The position numbers were made by a program, and so were the translations under genes. This document shows positions 51,311-61,169 of a DNA stretch of 64,000 nt, piece after piece. Each line of letters starts with the position of its first letter. Position 1 is the first letter of the stretch. Origin of the DNA: Parabacteroides sp. (GTDB lineage: Bacteria > Bacteroidota > Bacteroidia > Bacteroidales > Tannerellaceae); contig JAQVCX010000005.1 of assembly GCA_028689545.1 (NCBI GenBank), positions 1 to 64,000 on the forward strand. The letters run 5' to 3'. The notes below the pieces were generated by a model, which was given only the letters and a program-made list of their open reading frames with translations, was not told the DNA's origin and searched no databases.

Positions 51311-52681
51311 TTATAGCAAAGGGGTCATGTAGAGAGGTAAATACACAATGCCATCCTCCTCGGTTAAATCACTTCCATGCAGCACATAAGGCGTAGACAA
51401 TTGATTACCAAATTTAGCGATACACTTTTTGAGTGACGTTATGCTATATTTTTTCCCGGATTTCACCTCAATGGGCGATATGTTGTGCCGGCTTGTGATA
51501 GTCGGCTTTTGAATCAAGAAATCAATCTCCATTCTATCCTCCGCGATAGTTGTCGTGTTTTTGCTGTAGAAATACAACTTGTGACCCGATGCCTTGAGCA
51601 TTTGGGCGACAACATTTTCAACCAACATGCCTTCGTTTACTTCCAATTTATCAAACATCAGCTTTTTATAAAGTTCATCGCTTACAATACCACGTTCATC
51701 AAAAGCATGGCTGATGAGCAATCCGGTATCGCCCATGTAACACTTCAATGTGGTACGCTCTTCATTAAGCCTTAGCCCAATACTTGGCGCTGTAGAGTTA
51801 TAACAACAATTGATGATCCTTGAATCGCTCAACCAGAAGAAGGCATCAGAGTAATCTCTCATACGAGCTTCTTCTTGTAAGGCTGAAAGCTTGAATTTCT
51901 TTTCATGCTTTTGTAATTGGCCTGGAATCTCTTCGTAAATAGCCGTCACCTTCGTTTCTTGGTTGTCGGCATATTTACGTATGTCGTTTCTGTAAAGTGC
52001 CAGAATATCACGTTTCACCTCATCAACCTCTTCAAAGTTTTTCACCTTAACGAATTTAGCTACCGCCTGTGGCATACCACCCACTATCAGATATTGCCGA
52101 AAGTAGTCCAATGCCTTGCGATGAAATACGCCCATCGGTTTCAATTTCTCAAATTGGTTCCGGATATAAGGCATCATCATTTCATCACCCAATGCCCAAA
52201 GGAATTCCTCAAAATCCATTGGATTCATTTCGATGGCATGTTCCTCGGAGGGGATCATAATATCCTTTACGTTCTTTTTAATAGAGATAAGCGATCCTGT
52301 CTCTATGTAATCAAAACGATGGTCGATAACCAAGTGTTTGATGGCAGCTCTTGCTTTGGGACAAAACTGCACCTCGTCGAATATAATCAGCGAGCGTGCT
52401 TCCTCCATGGCTGAACGACGAGGGATAATCTTCTTGTTGTAATACACCTGAAGGTTCATAAACAAAGTATCCAAGTCATCCATATACAACTCAAAGAATT
52501 GCATAACTTGAGGGTTTACCTTGCTGAAATCTACGAGAAGGTAGGATTCGTATTCTTTTTTCGCGAATTCTTCTACTATATAGCTCTTGCCTACGCGTCG
52601 AGCTCCTTCTATCAGTAAGGCTACATCTCCTTTCCTAGTCCGCTTCCATTGAAGCAAGTCTTGATATATTTTTCTTCTCAT
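51311..52681 (-). CDS. AAA ATPase (AAA_14/DUF4143 type)
   Basis: Walker A EGARRVGKSY, LIIFDEVQFCPKAR, C-terminal DUF4143 (EIDFLIQKPTITSRHNISPIEVKSGK). Confidence 0.9.
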   Translation of the reverse strand: MRRKIYQDLLQWKRTRKGDVALLIEGARRVGKSYIVEEFAKKEYESYLLVDFSKVNPQVMQFFELYMDDLDTLFMNLQVYYNKKIIPRRSAMEEARSLIIFDEVQFCPKARAAIKHLVIDHRFDYIETGSLISIKKNVKDIMIPSEEHAIEMNPMDFEEFLWALGDEMMMPYIRNQFEKLKPMGVFHRKALDYFRQYLIVGGMPQAVAKFVKVKNFEEVDEVKRDILALYRNDIRKYADNQETKVTAIYEEIPGQLQKHEKKFKLSALQEEARMRDYSDAFFWLSDSRIINCCYNSTAPSIGLRLNEERTTLKCYMGDTGLLISHAFDERGIVSDELYKKLMFDKLEVNEGMLVENVVAQMLKASGHKLYFYSKNTTTIAEDRMEIDFLIQKPTITSRHNISPIEVKSGKKYSITSLKKCIAKFGNQLSTPYVLHGSDLTEEDGIVYLPLYMTPLL

Positions 52682-52693
52682 AAGCATACTATT

Positions 52694-52775
52694 ACACATA
52701 ATCAAACTTTACAATATCGCAAATATACACATAATCGAACTTTATAATACTATAAATATACACATAATCGAGAAT
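52694..52775. repeat. 33-bp-period direct repeats (52694, 52727, 52760) upstream of the ATPase gene
   Basis: ACACATAATCAAACTTTACAATATCGCAAATAT / ACACATAATCGAACTTTATAATACTATAAATAT / ACACATAATCGAG. Confidence 0.9.
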
Positions 52776-52850
52776 AACATCCGCATTACTGCGCTCATCC
52801 GCGTCCGGTAAATACGGGCTTTTGACATCTAGATAGATTTAGCCTAATCT

Positions 52851-54389
52851 TTACATTCCCCAGTTCTCCCGGTCCAAACTCCGATACTGTATCGCCTCCG
52901 CCAAATGCCGTACCTCTATTCGTTCGGAAGCATCCAAATCGGCTATCGTGCGGGAGACTTTTAGGATACGGTCGTAGGCACGGGCGGAGAGGCAGAGGCG
53001 CTGCATGGCGGTCTTGAGGATAGAGAGACCCGCCGCGTCGGGGACGGCGTATTGATGGAGGAGCTTCGTGTTCATCTGGGCATTGCAATAGATGCCGTCG
53101 TTAGCGGCAAAGCGTTTCTCTTGAATCGCACGGGCCTTGATCACACGCTCGCGGATAGCAATACTGGGTTCGGATGGTTGTTGTTCGGATATCTTCTCAA
53201 AAGGGACAGGGACGATTTCTATCTGTATATCGATACGATCCAGCAATGGCCCGGAGATACGGTTCATATATTTCTGGACGGCACCCGGAGAGCAAAGGCA
53301 AGGACGATCCGGATGATTGTAATAGCCACAGGGACAAGGATTCATGGAGGCCACCAGCATAAAGCCCGCGGGATACTCCACCGTGAAACGGGCACGGGAA
53401 ATGTTGATCAGGCGATCTTCCAAAGGCTGACGCATCACCTCCAACACGCTTCTGTTGAACTCGGGAAGCTCGTCGAGGAAAAGGACCCCGTTGTGCGCCA
53501 AACTGATTTCTCCGGGTTGCGGGAAAGCCCCACCTCCCACCATCGCCACATTCGAGATCGTATGGTGTGGGGAACGGAAAGGGCGTTGCACCATTAAGGA
53601 GGTGCCCCCACTTATCTTTCCAGCTACCGAATGAATTTTAGTCGTCTCCAAGGATTCTTGTAAAGTGAACGGAGGCAAGATCGTAGGGAGACGTTTCGCC
53701 AGCATCGATTTACCGCTTCCCGGAGGGCCTACCATGATTAAGTTATGTCCACCGGCGGCGGCAACCTCCATCGCCCGCTTTACATTCTCTTGACCTCGTA
53801 CATCCGAGAAATCGCAATCGAAGAGCTGCTGCCGGTCATAGAACTCTTTGCGGGTATCAATAACCGTAGGAGACAAGGTTCGCTTCCCATCCATAAATTC
53901 CAGCACTTCCTTGATGTTAGAGACACCATAGACTTCCAGGTTGTTCACCACCGCCGCCTCACAAGCGTTTTGCTTGGGTAAGATAAAGCCTTTGAAGCCT
54001 TCCTCCCGGGCCTTGATAGCGATAGGCAAGGCTCCTTTAATAGGCTGGAGGCTGCCATCCATCGAAAGTTCTCCCATCATCAGGAATTTGGATAAAGCGG
54101 AAGAATCGATCTGCTCCGCCGCCGCCAATATGCCGATCGCCAAAGGGAGGTCATACGAGGAGCCTTCCTTGCGGATATTCGCGGGAGCCATATTAATGAC
54201 AATACGATTACGGGGGAACTTATACCCGCAGAATTGTAAGGCCGAGATAATACGCTCGTGGCTCTCCCGCACGGCCACGTCCGGAAGACCGACTAAAAAG
54301 AATTGTATACCTTTGGAACAGTCCACTTCTACGGTAACAACCGTAGCGGAAATACCCTGCACTGCAGCGGCGTAAGATTTTACCAACAT
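52851..54389 (-). CDS. YifB/ComM-family Mg-chelatase-like AAA ATPase
   Basis: GPPGSGKSMLAKRLPTILPP, FRSPHHTISNVAMVGGG, ASMNPCPCGYY. Confidence 0.96.
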   Translation of the reverse strand: MLVKSYAAAVQGISATVVTVEVDCSKGIQFFLVGLPDVAVRESHERIISALQFCGYKFPRNRIVINMAPANIRKEGSSYDLPLAIGILAAAEQIDSSALSKFLMMGELSMDGSLQPIKGALPIAIKAREEGFKGFILPKQNACEAAVVNNLEVYGVSNIKEVLEFMDGKRTLSPTVIDTRKEFYDRQQLFDCDFSDVRGQENVKRAMEVAAAGGHNLIMVGPPGSGKSMLAKRLPTILPPFTLQESLETTKIHSVAGKISGGTSLMVQRPFRSPHHTISNVAMVGGGAFPQPGEISLAHNGVLFLDELPEFNRSVLEVMRQPLEDRLINISRARFTVEYPAGFMLVASMNPCPCGYYNHPDRPCLCSPGAVQKYMNRISGPLLDRIDIQIEIVPVPFEKISEQQPSEPSIAIRERVIKARAIQEKRFAANDGIYCNAQMNTKLLHQYAVPDAAGLSILKTAMQRLCLSARAYDRILKVSRTIADLDASERIEVRHLAEAIQYRSLDRENWGM

Positions 54390-54397
54390 AGTTAAGA

Positions 54398-54440
54398 TTT
54401 ATGATTTATAATTTATGATTTAACTGTCAACTGTCAACTC
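54398..54440. repeat. AT-rich short direct repeats (ATTTATGATT-type) plus CTGTCAACTGTCAACTC
   Basis: Read directly; shares ATTTATGATT word with 19484-19548. Confidence 0.6.
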
Positions 54441-54443
54441 AGC

Positions 54444-55544
54444 CTAGACCTCAAACAAGTTTTCCAGTGTCTGCCTGATTTCTATTCCGTTCTCGGTTTT
54501 CATCAATATCTTATGATCTTCATCGATCAAGAAACAACGAGGCAATGCACTTACATTATATAAATCGATCAGCATAGCCGCTTGTCCTGCCGAATCAGTC
54601 ACCAAGTTCCAAGCGATACTGTCCTTTCTTAATATATCGCGTACATTCATCGGATTGTCATCCAAGCTAATCAAAAGAATCTCCAACTGATCTTTCGGAT
54701 ATTTCATCGCTACCTTATCCAGGTATAAATCCTCTGTCTGACACATATCACACCAAGGAGCGGTAAACGTCAGCAATAAATATTTCTGTGGGAAAGAATC
54801 CAAGCTAACCGTATTCCCATAAATATTCTTTACAGAGAAATCAGGAGCTTCCGCACCCAACGCCGTACGTTTCGCACGGGCGCTATATTGCTCTAGCTCC
54901 TTCACCAGATAAAAGTCTTTCAACTTCGGATTCAATAACGCCAACAACTCATCAATCTTACGCGTATCATCGGGATCTGAGAAAAAAGACTGGATCAAGA
55001 CAACGGAAGCCTCTTCATCCGGGTTCTCTTTCACGTACCGGATCGCTTCCTCACTCAGTTGCATATTAATATTCGCCAAACGAGCGGTGATATCAGTCTC
55101 CTCAATCGTATCATTTAAATCTTTGCTATTCAACGAATTTGACAGATTCGTCAATTCCGTCAATAAAGGAACGAGTTTTTTCTTAAAAGCGGTCAATTTA
55201 TCATTTGTCCGTCCCCCCTTTACCTGCAACAGCAATGGAGAGTTAGCGTCGCCCGTGATTTTTACCGTTTCCCCCGGTTCCAGATAAACTGTAACCCAAT
55301 GCTCCTTATCCTCAAAGAAAATAGTCACGCAATGGAAGCCCGCTTCCTTTTGATCAATCTGGAACTGCCCGGGTTTCGTACAAACCACCGTATCAACCTC
55401 TTTGTAATTATCTTTCTCAAATACGACATACACGGTTTGATCTTCCAGATTAGAAAGTTCCCCTTCAATCCGGTAGACATAATCCTTGCCACAAGATGAC
55501 AAACAAATTACAAAGCCAATAATAAGTGCCAGTTTTTTTATCAT
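54444..55544 (-). CDS. thioredoxin-like (TlpA/ResA-type) lipoprotein with N-terminal DUF4369-like domain
   Basis: Lipobox CLSSCGKD; LLLTFTAPWCDMCQTEDLYLDKV. Confidence 0.88.
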   Translation of the reverse strand: MIKKLALIIGFVICLSSCGKDYVYRIEGELSNLEDQTVYVVFEKDNYKEVDTVVCTKPGQFQIDQKEAGFHCVTIFFEDKEHWVTVYLEPGETVKITGDANSPLLLQVKGGRTNDKLTAFKKKLVPLLTELTNLSNSLNSKDLNDTIEETDITARLANINMQLSEEAIRYVKENPDEEASVVLIQSFFSDPDDTRKIDELLALLNPKLKDFYLVKELEQYSARAKRTALGAEAPDFSVKNIYGNTVSLDSFPQKYLLLTFTAPWCDMCQTEDLYLDKVAMKYPKDQLEILLISLDDNPMNVRDILRKDSIAWNLVTDSAGQAAMLIDLYNVSALPRCFLIDEDHKILMKTENGIEIRQTLENLFEV

Positions 55545-55645
55545 TACTTCTTTTTATGCTCTTCTTATAACAGATAATTTGCTCTAAAGGTAGGAATATT
55601 TTTTAAAACTACTTTACATTTATAATAAAATTAATGTAGTTATCA

Positions 55646-55682
55646 TAAAAAAAGCGCAGAATCAGTGATTCTACGCTTTTTT
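55646..55682 (-). terminator. terminator hairpin downstream of pckA
   Basis: AAAAAAAGCGcAGAATCAGTGATTCTaCGCTTTTTT. Confidence 0.85.
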
Positions 55683-55733
55683 ATAAAGATATTTTTAAAC
55701 CTCGACCTTTTTTGATCAAGGTTTTTTAAGCAA

Positions 55734-57341
55734 TTACAACTTAGGACCAGCAACAACCAATGCCTTACCAGCTTCGTTGCCCGTGAACTTAGAGAAGTTC
55801 TTGATGAAACGAGCAGCCAAATCCTTAGCCTTCTCATCCCATTGAGCAGCGTTAGCATATGTATCGCGAGGATCTAAGATCTTCGGATCTACGCCAGGTA
55901 ACGCAGTCGGAACCTCGAAGTCGAAATACGGGATCTTCTTTGTCGGAGCCTCGTTGATAGAACCATCAAGGATAGCGTCGATGATACCACGAGTATCGCG
56001 GATAGAGATACGTTTGCCAGTACCGTTCCAACCTGTGTTCACCAAGTAAGCCTTAGCACCAGTCATTTCCATCTTCTTAACCAACTCTTCGCCATATTTT
56101 GTCGGGTGCAATGACAAGAAAGCAGCACCGAAACAAGCGGAGAATGTAGGAGTCGGCTCCGTGATACCACGTTCTGTACCTGCTAATTTAGCGGTAAATC
56201 CAGACAAGAAGTAGTATTGAGTTTGCTCCGGAGTCAAGATAGATACTGGAGGTAATACGCCGAATGCGTCAGCAGACAAGAAGATAACTTGTTTTGCGTG
56301 CGGGCCTTTAGAAACCGGCTTAACGATGTTCTCGATGTGATAGATCGGATAAGAAACACGAGTGTTCTCTGTAACAGACTTATCAGCGAAATCGATCTTA
56401 CCATCAGCGGCAACCGTTACGTTCTCAAGAAGAGCGTCACGTTTGATAGCGTTGAAGATATCCGGCTCACTCTCTTTATCCAAGTTGATAACCTTAGCAT
56501 AGCAACCACCCTCGTAGTTGAATACACCCTCGTTATCCCATCCGTGCTCATCGTCACCGATCAACATACGTTTCGGGTCTGTAGACAAAGTAGTCTTACC
56601 TGTACCAGACAAACCGAAGAAGATAGCTGAGCTCTTACCTGCTTTATCCGTATTAGCGGAGCAGTGCATAGAAGCGATACCGCGCAACGGGTTCAAGTAG
56701 TTCATGATAGAGAAGATACCCTTCTTCATCTCACCACCATACCAAGTATTCAAGATAACTTGCTCTTTAGTCTTCAAGTTGAAAACAGTAGCAGTCTCAG
56801 AGTTCAAACCTAACTCCTTGAAGTTCTCAACCTTTGCCTTAGCAGCGTTGAAAGACACGAAATCAGGCTCACCGTAGTTAGCCAATTCCTCAGCTGTCGG
56901 ACGGATGAACATATTGGTTACGAAATGAGCTTGCCAAGCAACCTCCATGATGAAACGTACTTTCAAACGAGTAGCCGCGTTAGCGCCACAGAATGTATCG
57001 ACAACGAACAAGCGTTTGCCAGACAATTCTTTTACGGCTTTAGCCTTCAAGTCTGCCCAAGCAACCTCAGTACAAGGCTTGTTATCATTTTTATATTCAT
57101 CAGAAGTCCACCATACAGAATCCTTGCTGGCTTCATTCTCTACGAAAAATTTATCTTTAGGAGAACGACCCGTATAAATACCAGTCATCACGTTTACAGC
57201 ACCTAGCTCAGTTACTTGGCCTTTCTCAAAGCCTTCCAAACTCGGTTTTGTTTCTTCTGCGAACAGAACATCATAAGACGGATTGTGAAGGACTTCTTTC
57301 ACATTTACAATTCCGTACTTGCTTAAATCTAAATTAGCCAT
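55734..57341 (-). CDS. pckA: phosphoenolpyruvate carboxykinase (ATP)
   Basis: [38 protein letters not shown]. Confidence 0.97.
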   Translation of the reverse strand: MANLDLSKYGIVNVKEVLHNPSYDVLFAEETKPSLEGFEKGQVTELGAVNVMTGIYTGRSPKDKFFVENEASKDSVWWTSDEYKNDNKPCTEVAWADLKAKAVKELSGKRLFVVDTFCGANAATRLKVRFIMEVAWQAHFVTNMFIRPTAEELANYGEPDFVSFNAAKAKVENFKELGLNSETATVFNLKTKEQVILNTWYGGEMKKGIFSIMNYLNPLRGIASMHCSANTDKAGKSSAIFFGLSGTGKTTLSTDPKRMLIGDDEHGWDNEGVFNYEGGCYAKVINLDKESEPDIFNAIKRDALLENVTVAADGKIDFADKSVTENTRVSYPIYHIENIVKPVSKGPHAKQVIFLSADAFGVLPPVSILTPEQTQYYFLSGFTAKLAGTERGITEPTPTFSACFGAAFLSLHPTKYGEELVKKMEMTGAKAYLVNTGWNGTGKRISIRDTRGIIDAILDGSINEAPTKKIPYFDFEVPTALPGVDPKILDPRDTYANAAQWDEKAKDLAARFIKNFSKFTGNEAGKALVVAGPKL

Positions 57342-57457
57342 CTTGAATTAATTTAAAATGATTGACTTATATAACTTTTCTCTCTACTCTAGTTCGATAC
57401 GGTGAGGCTTTTCTTCCTTCGGGAGCTTGCTGTAACTCCACCTTGTTAACCGCGGTA

Positions 57458-57465
57458 CAAAAGTA
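57458..57465 (-). promoter_or_regulatory. -7 promoter element TACTTTTG
   Basis: TAnnTTTG on the minus strand ~115 nt upstream of pckA. Confidence 0.5.
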
Positions 57466-57574
57466 ATATTTTTTTTTATCGCACGCACCTTATTAAGGAA
57501 ATTTTTCAGTAATAATTACTCTTTTCTTTCCTGTTAACACAAACCGCATCATTTTGTAATGTACAGTTTGCATA

Positions 57575-57769
57575 TCAAGTCTTTATTAGAAAAAGAGCAT
57601 CGTGTTTCCCTGTGTTTAGGTCATCCAAGATACGATGAAGCACAACCAGCAAAGGCGGCAAATGTCCTTTCAATATATTCACAATTTCCACAGGATCCAC
57701 AGAAGCATATTCATGAGATATTATATTCCTCAGACCAAAAACTCCAGTTTTAGATGTAGATCGCATCAT
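57575..57769 (-). pseudogene. C-terminal fragment of HepT-like HEPN toxin
   Basis: GLRNIISHEYASVDPVEIVNILKGHLPPLL; RX4HXY motif RNIISHEY intact, N-terminal half missing. Confidence 0.75.
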
Positions 57770-58043
57770 GTTCTATATTTTTACGTAATAAAGCACGCAT
57801 TGACTCAAACAAAGGAACCAAATCTATCTTACTATTAAATATATGTTCCAATTCTTCCTTTATTTCCATACGAATGAGAAAATCCGGTCTCCTCAACCTT
57901 ATAAATATATCTATATCACTCTTTTCGTTCTGTTCTCCACGGGCCACGCTGCCGAAAAGCCCCAGCGTCTCGATTCCATATTTTTCCGCATACTGTTCCT
58001 TGTAACGGCGGAGTAGCTCAACTATTTCCGAAGTCGTCCTCAT
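57750..58043 (-). CDS. MntA-like minimal nucleotidyltransferase antitoxin
   Basis: GSVARGEQNEKSDID = GSX10DXD motif; 97 aa. Confidence 0.88.
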   Translation of the reverse strand: MRTTSEIVELLRRYKEQYAEKYGIETLGLFGSVARGEQNEKSDIDIFIRLRRPDFLIRMEIKEELEHIFNSKIDLVPLFESMRALLRKNIEHDAIYI

Positions 58044-58127
58044 AGGTTTTCGCTTTAATTGTAACTGAAACAAAGATATATAGATTTTCCCGCATACGCA
58101 AACCTTATGTGGAGTTTGCACGATAAA

Positions 58128-58175
58128 AAAGCCTCCCGGCCATGCATTTTGATCCTACATGCGCCGGGAGGCTTT
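58128..58175 (-). terminator. terminator hairpin downstream of korB
   Basis: AAAGCCTCCCGGC ... GCCGGGAGGCTTT. Confidence 0.85.
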
Positions 58176-58205
58176 CCTTATCGTCGATAGATGAAGTGAG
58201 AGTTA

Positions 58206-59213
58206 TTATTCTTTCACTTCCCAAATATCATTTGTCAACAGCAATTCATGGAAATTATGGTATTTCTTCTTACCTGCGATCTCCTCGATTTGTTCTTGAA
58301 CGGCCTCATTATAAGTCGGAGCCTCCACGTCGCGGATCACGCCTAACGCGATCGGGAAATCCGGGCCTTCCATCAAAGCCAATTTCAATTGCAAGGTATT
58401 ATCCGCGGCATGAGCGTCATGCACCAAGACATCCTTTTCCGTCACGCCATTCTCTCCTAGCTTAACCACTTTCAAGCCAAAGCCCTCCTGCACTAGACCA
58501 AATTCATTATTCTCGCCAAACAACATCGGTTTGCCATGCTCCAGATAAATAGCGTTCTTCGCACGTCCGGCCTTCGAGTAAACAGACTCATGCGTCCCGT
58601 CATTAAAGATCACGCAATTCTGCAAGATCTCACAAACAGAAGCGCCCTTATGCTTCGCGGCAGCTTTCAACACATCTACTGTCCCTTGCGCATCCGTAGC
58701 TACTGCACGGGCAAAGAAACGTCCGCGAGCTCCAAAGCAAAGCTCCGCCGGATGGAACGGATCTTCTACCGTTCCGTAAGGAGAAGACTTACTGACAAAG
58801 CCGCGAGGAGAGGTCGGTGAGTATTGTCCTTTCGTCAATCCATAAATACGATTGTTCAGCAAGATCATATTGATATCTATGTTACGACGGACGGCATGGA
58901 TGAAATGATTTCCACCAATCGCCAAGCCATCTCCGTCTCCGGAGATCTGCCAAACCGTTATATTCGGATTCACCACCTTAAAGCCCGTGGATATAGCAGC
59001 CGCACGCCCATGAATCGTCTGCATGGCATACGTATTCATATAATAAGGAAGACGGCTTGAACATCCGATACCTGAAATGACGGCTGTATCGTGCGGAGCA
59101 ACTCCCAACTCGGCCATTGCCTTGTGCAGCGATGCCAAAAAGAAATGATCACCACAACCCGGACACCAACGAGGTTGTCCTTTCTTGAAATCTTTTGCTG
59201 TATATTCGCTCAT
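58206..59213 (-). CDS. korB: 2-oxoacid:ferredoxin oxidoreductase subunit beta
   Basis: RWCPGCGDHFFLASLHKAMAELGV, GDGDGLAIGGNHFIHAVRRN. Confidence 0.93.
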   Translation of the reverse strand: MSEYTAKDFKKGQPRWCPGCGDHFFLASLHKAMAELGVAPHDTAVISGIGCSSRLPYYMNTYAMQTIHGRAAAISTGFKVVNPNITVWQISGDGDGLAIGGNHFIHAVRRNIDINMILLNNRIYGLTKGQYSPTSPRGFVSKSSPYGTVEDPFHPAELCFGARGRFFARAVATDAQGTVDVLKAAAKHKGASVCEILQNCVIFNDGTHESVYSKAGRAKNAIYLEHGKPMLFGENNEFGLVQEGFGLKVVKLGENGVTEKDVLVHDAHAADNTLQLKLALMEGPDFPIALGVIRDVEAPTYNEAVQEQIEEIAGKKKYHNFHELLLTNDIWEVKE

Positions 59214-59236
59214 TGTCTTTACTTTCTTTACGATTA

Positions 59237-61084
59237 CTACTTATTCAAAATCTCGGTGAAAGCATCAACTAATTCGCCGACAATAAACGGCTGGCCTTTC
59301 ACTTCATTGTATTGATAAGGTACAAACCCATCTACTTTCATACGGAGATAGCCGGCAAACTGACCCAGATTCTGCTCGGCCACTACCACCTTCTTATATC
59401 GTCTCAGTACTTCCGCCGTGTTTTTAGGCAGCGGGTTCAAGTACGCGAAATGAGCCAACGCCACTTTCTGCCCGGCCTCGTTCATCGCTTCCATCGCTGA
59501 GCACAAATGCCCATAAGTTCCACCAAAGCCAACAACCAGCAAGTCGGCGTCATCCACGTATCCCTCAACCTCCACGTCGGGGACAGGAATCTTAGCTACT
59601 TTCTCGGCACGCAGGCGGCACATCAAGTCGTGGTTATCGGCATCCGTGGAGATAGCTCCCGTATTACTGTCTTTCTCCAAGCCGCCCAAGATATGCATAT
59701 AGCCCTCTTGCCCGGGAATAGCCCAATAGCGGACACCCGTTTCCGGATTACGTTTGTAAGGCGTATAATTATCCTTCATCTCCGGAGTCACATAAGGAGG
59801 ATTGATCGAGGGATAGCTTGCCATGTCCGGTAATTTCCACGCACCGGAGCCGTTGGCCACGAAAGCGTCGGTCATCAAGACCACCGGAGTCATATGCTCC
59901 AACGCCATTTTACTAGCGGCATAAGCCGCATCAAAGCATTGGGTAGGCGAGGTTGCCGCCACTACCGGCATGGGAGATTCTCCATTACGGCCAAACAAGG
60001 CCTGCAACAAATCCGTTTGCTCCGACTTGGTAGGCAAGCCCGTAGACGGTCCGCCACGCTGTACATCGACAACCACCAACGGCAATTCGGTGATAACCGC
60101 CAAGTTCATCGCTTCCGACTTCAGGCAAACACCCGGCCCAGAGGTAGAAGTAACCGCCAAAGCACCGGCGAAAGAGGCACCGATAGCGGTAGCGCAACCG
60201 GAAATCTCATCTTCGCACTGAACCGTCGTCACGCCCAATGACTTATGTTTAGATAGCTCATGCAAGATATCCGTGGCCGGGGTAATAGGATAAGAACCCA
60301 GGAACAAGCGCAAGCCGGCCTTCTCGGCGGCGGCGATCAAGCCATAAGCAGTCGCCTTATTGCCACTTATATCCATGTATTTTCCCGGGACTTTTACTTT
60401 GGTATCCACCCGATACGTATGATCTACCGAGGCATGAGTATTATGTCCGTAATCATAGCCGGCATGTATCACCTTTATATTAGCTTCCGCGATAGTCGGT
60501 TTCTTGGCGAACTTCTCGCGCAAAAAGCTCTCGGCTATCGATAAATCTCGATTAAACAACCAACAAACCAATCCTAAAGCGAACATATTACGGCATTTCA
60601 GCATGGCCTTATTCTCCATGCCACTGTCTGCCAAGCAATCTTTCACCATCTGAGAGATCGGCGCGGAGATCACATCTTGCTTGATACCCATTTCCTCGAT
60701 CGGATTGTCAGTCTTAAACGCGGCCTTTTCCAAATCCGCTTTCTGAAAGCAATCCGTATCGATGATGATACAAGCCGTAGACTTCGCGAACTTATACTGT
60801 GTTTTCAAGGCGGCGGCGTTCATAGCGACCAGCACATCGCACTTATCGCCCGGTGTCAGCACCTTTCCCGCGCCAATATGTACTTGGAATCCGGACACAC
60901 CGGTAAGAGATCCTTGCGGCGCGCGAATATCTGCCGGATAATCAGGAAATGTACTGATACCATTTCCTACCGTGGCTGAAATTGTAGAGAAAATGTTTCC
61001 AGCCAGCTGCATACCATCACCTGAGTCTCCAGAGAAACGAATGACAACCTTATCCAGCGTTGTTACTTTTGATTGTTCTACCAT
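59237..61084 (-). CDS. korA: 2-oxoacid:acceptor oxidoreductase subunit alpha
   Basis: VIRFSGDSGDGMQLAGNIFS, STSGPGVCLKSEAMNLAVITELPLVVVDVQRGGPSTGLPTKSEQTDL. Confidence 0.94.
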   Translation of the reverse strand: MVEQSKVTTLDKVVIRFSGDSGDGMQLAGNIFSTISATVGNGISTFPDYPADIRAPQGSLTGVSGFQVHIGAGKVLTPGDKCDVLVAMNAAALKTQYKFAKSTACIIIDTDCFQKADLEKAAFKTDNPIEEMGIKQDVISAPISQMVKDCLADSGMENKAMLKCRNMFALGLVCWLFNRDLSIAESFLREKFAKKPTIAEANIKVIHAGYDYGHNTHASVDHTYRVDTKVKVPGKYMDISGNKATAYGLIAAAEKAGLRLFLGSYPITPATDILHELSKHKSLGVTTVQCEDEISGCATAIGASFAGALAVTSTSGPGVCLKSEAMNLAVITELPLVVVDVQRGGPSTGLPTKSEQTDLLQALFGRNGESPMPVVAATSPTQCFDAAYAASKMALEHMTPVVLMTDAFVANGSGAWKLPDMASYPSINPPYVTPEMKDNYTPYKRNPETGVRYWAIPGQEGYMHILGGLEKDSNTGAISTDADNHDLMCRLRAEKVAKIPVPDVEVEGYVDDADLLVVGFGGTYGHLCSAMEAMNEAGQKVALAHFAYLNPLPKNTAEVLRRYKKVVVAEQNLGQFAGYLRMKVDGFVPYQYNEVKGQPFIVGELVDAFTEILNK

Positions 61085-61169
61085 AGTATTATATAAATTA
61101 ACGTAATAACCAACGTCTTGTTTACCGCGAAGTAAAGCATAAACTTTGCGAGTTCAAAACTTTTCCGCA

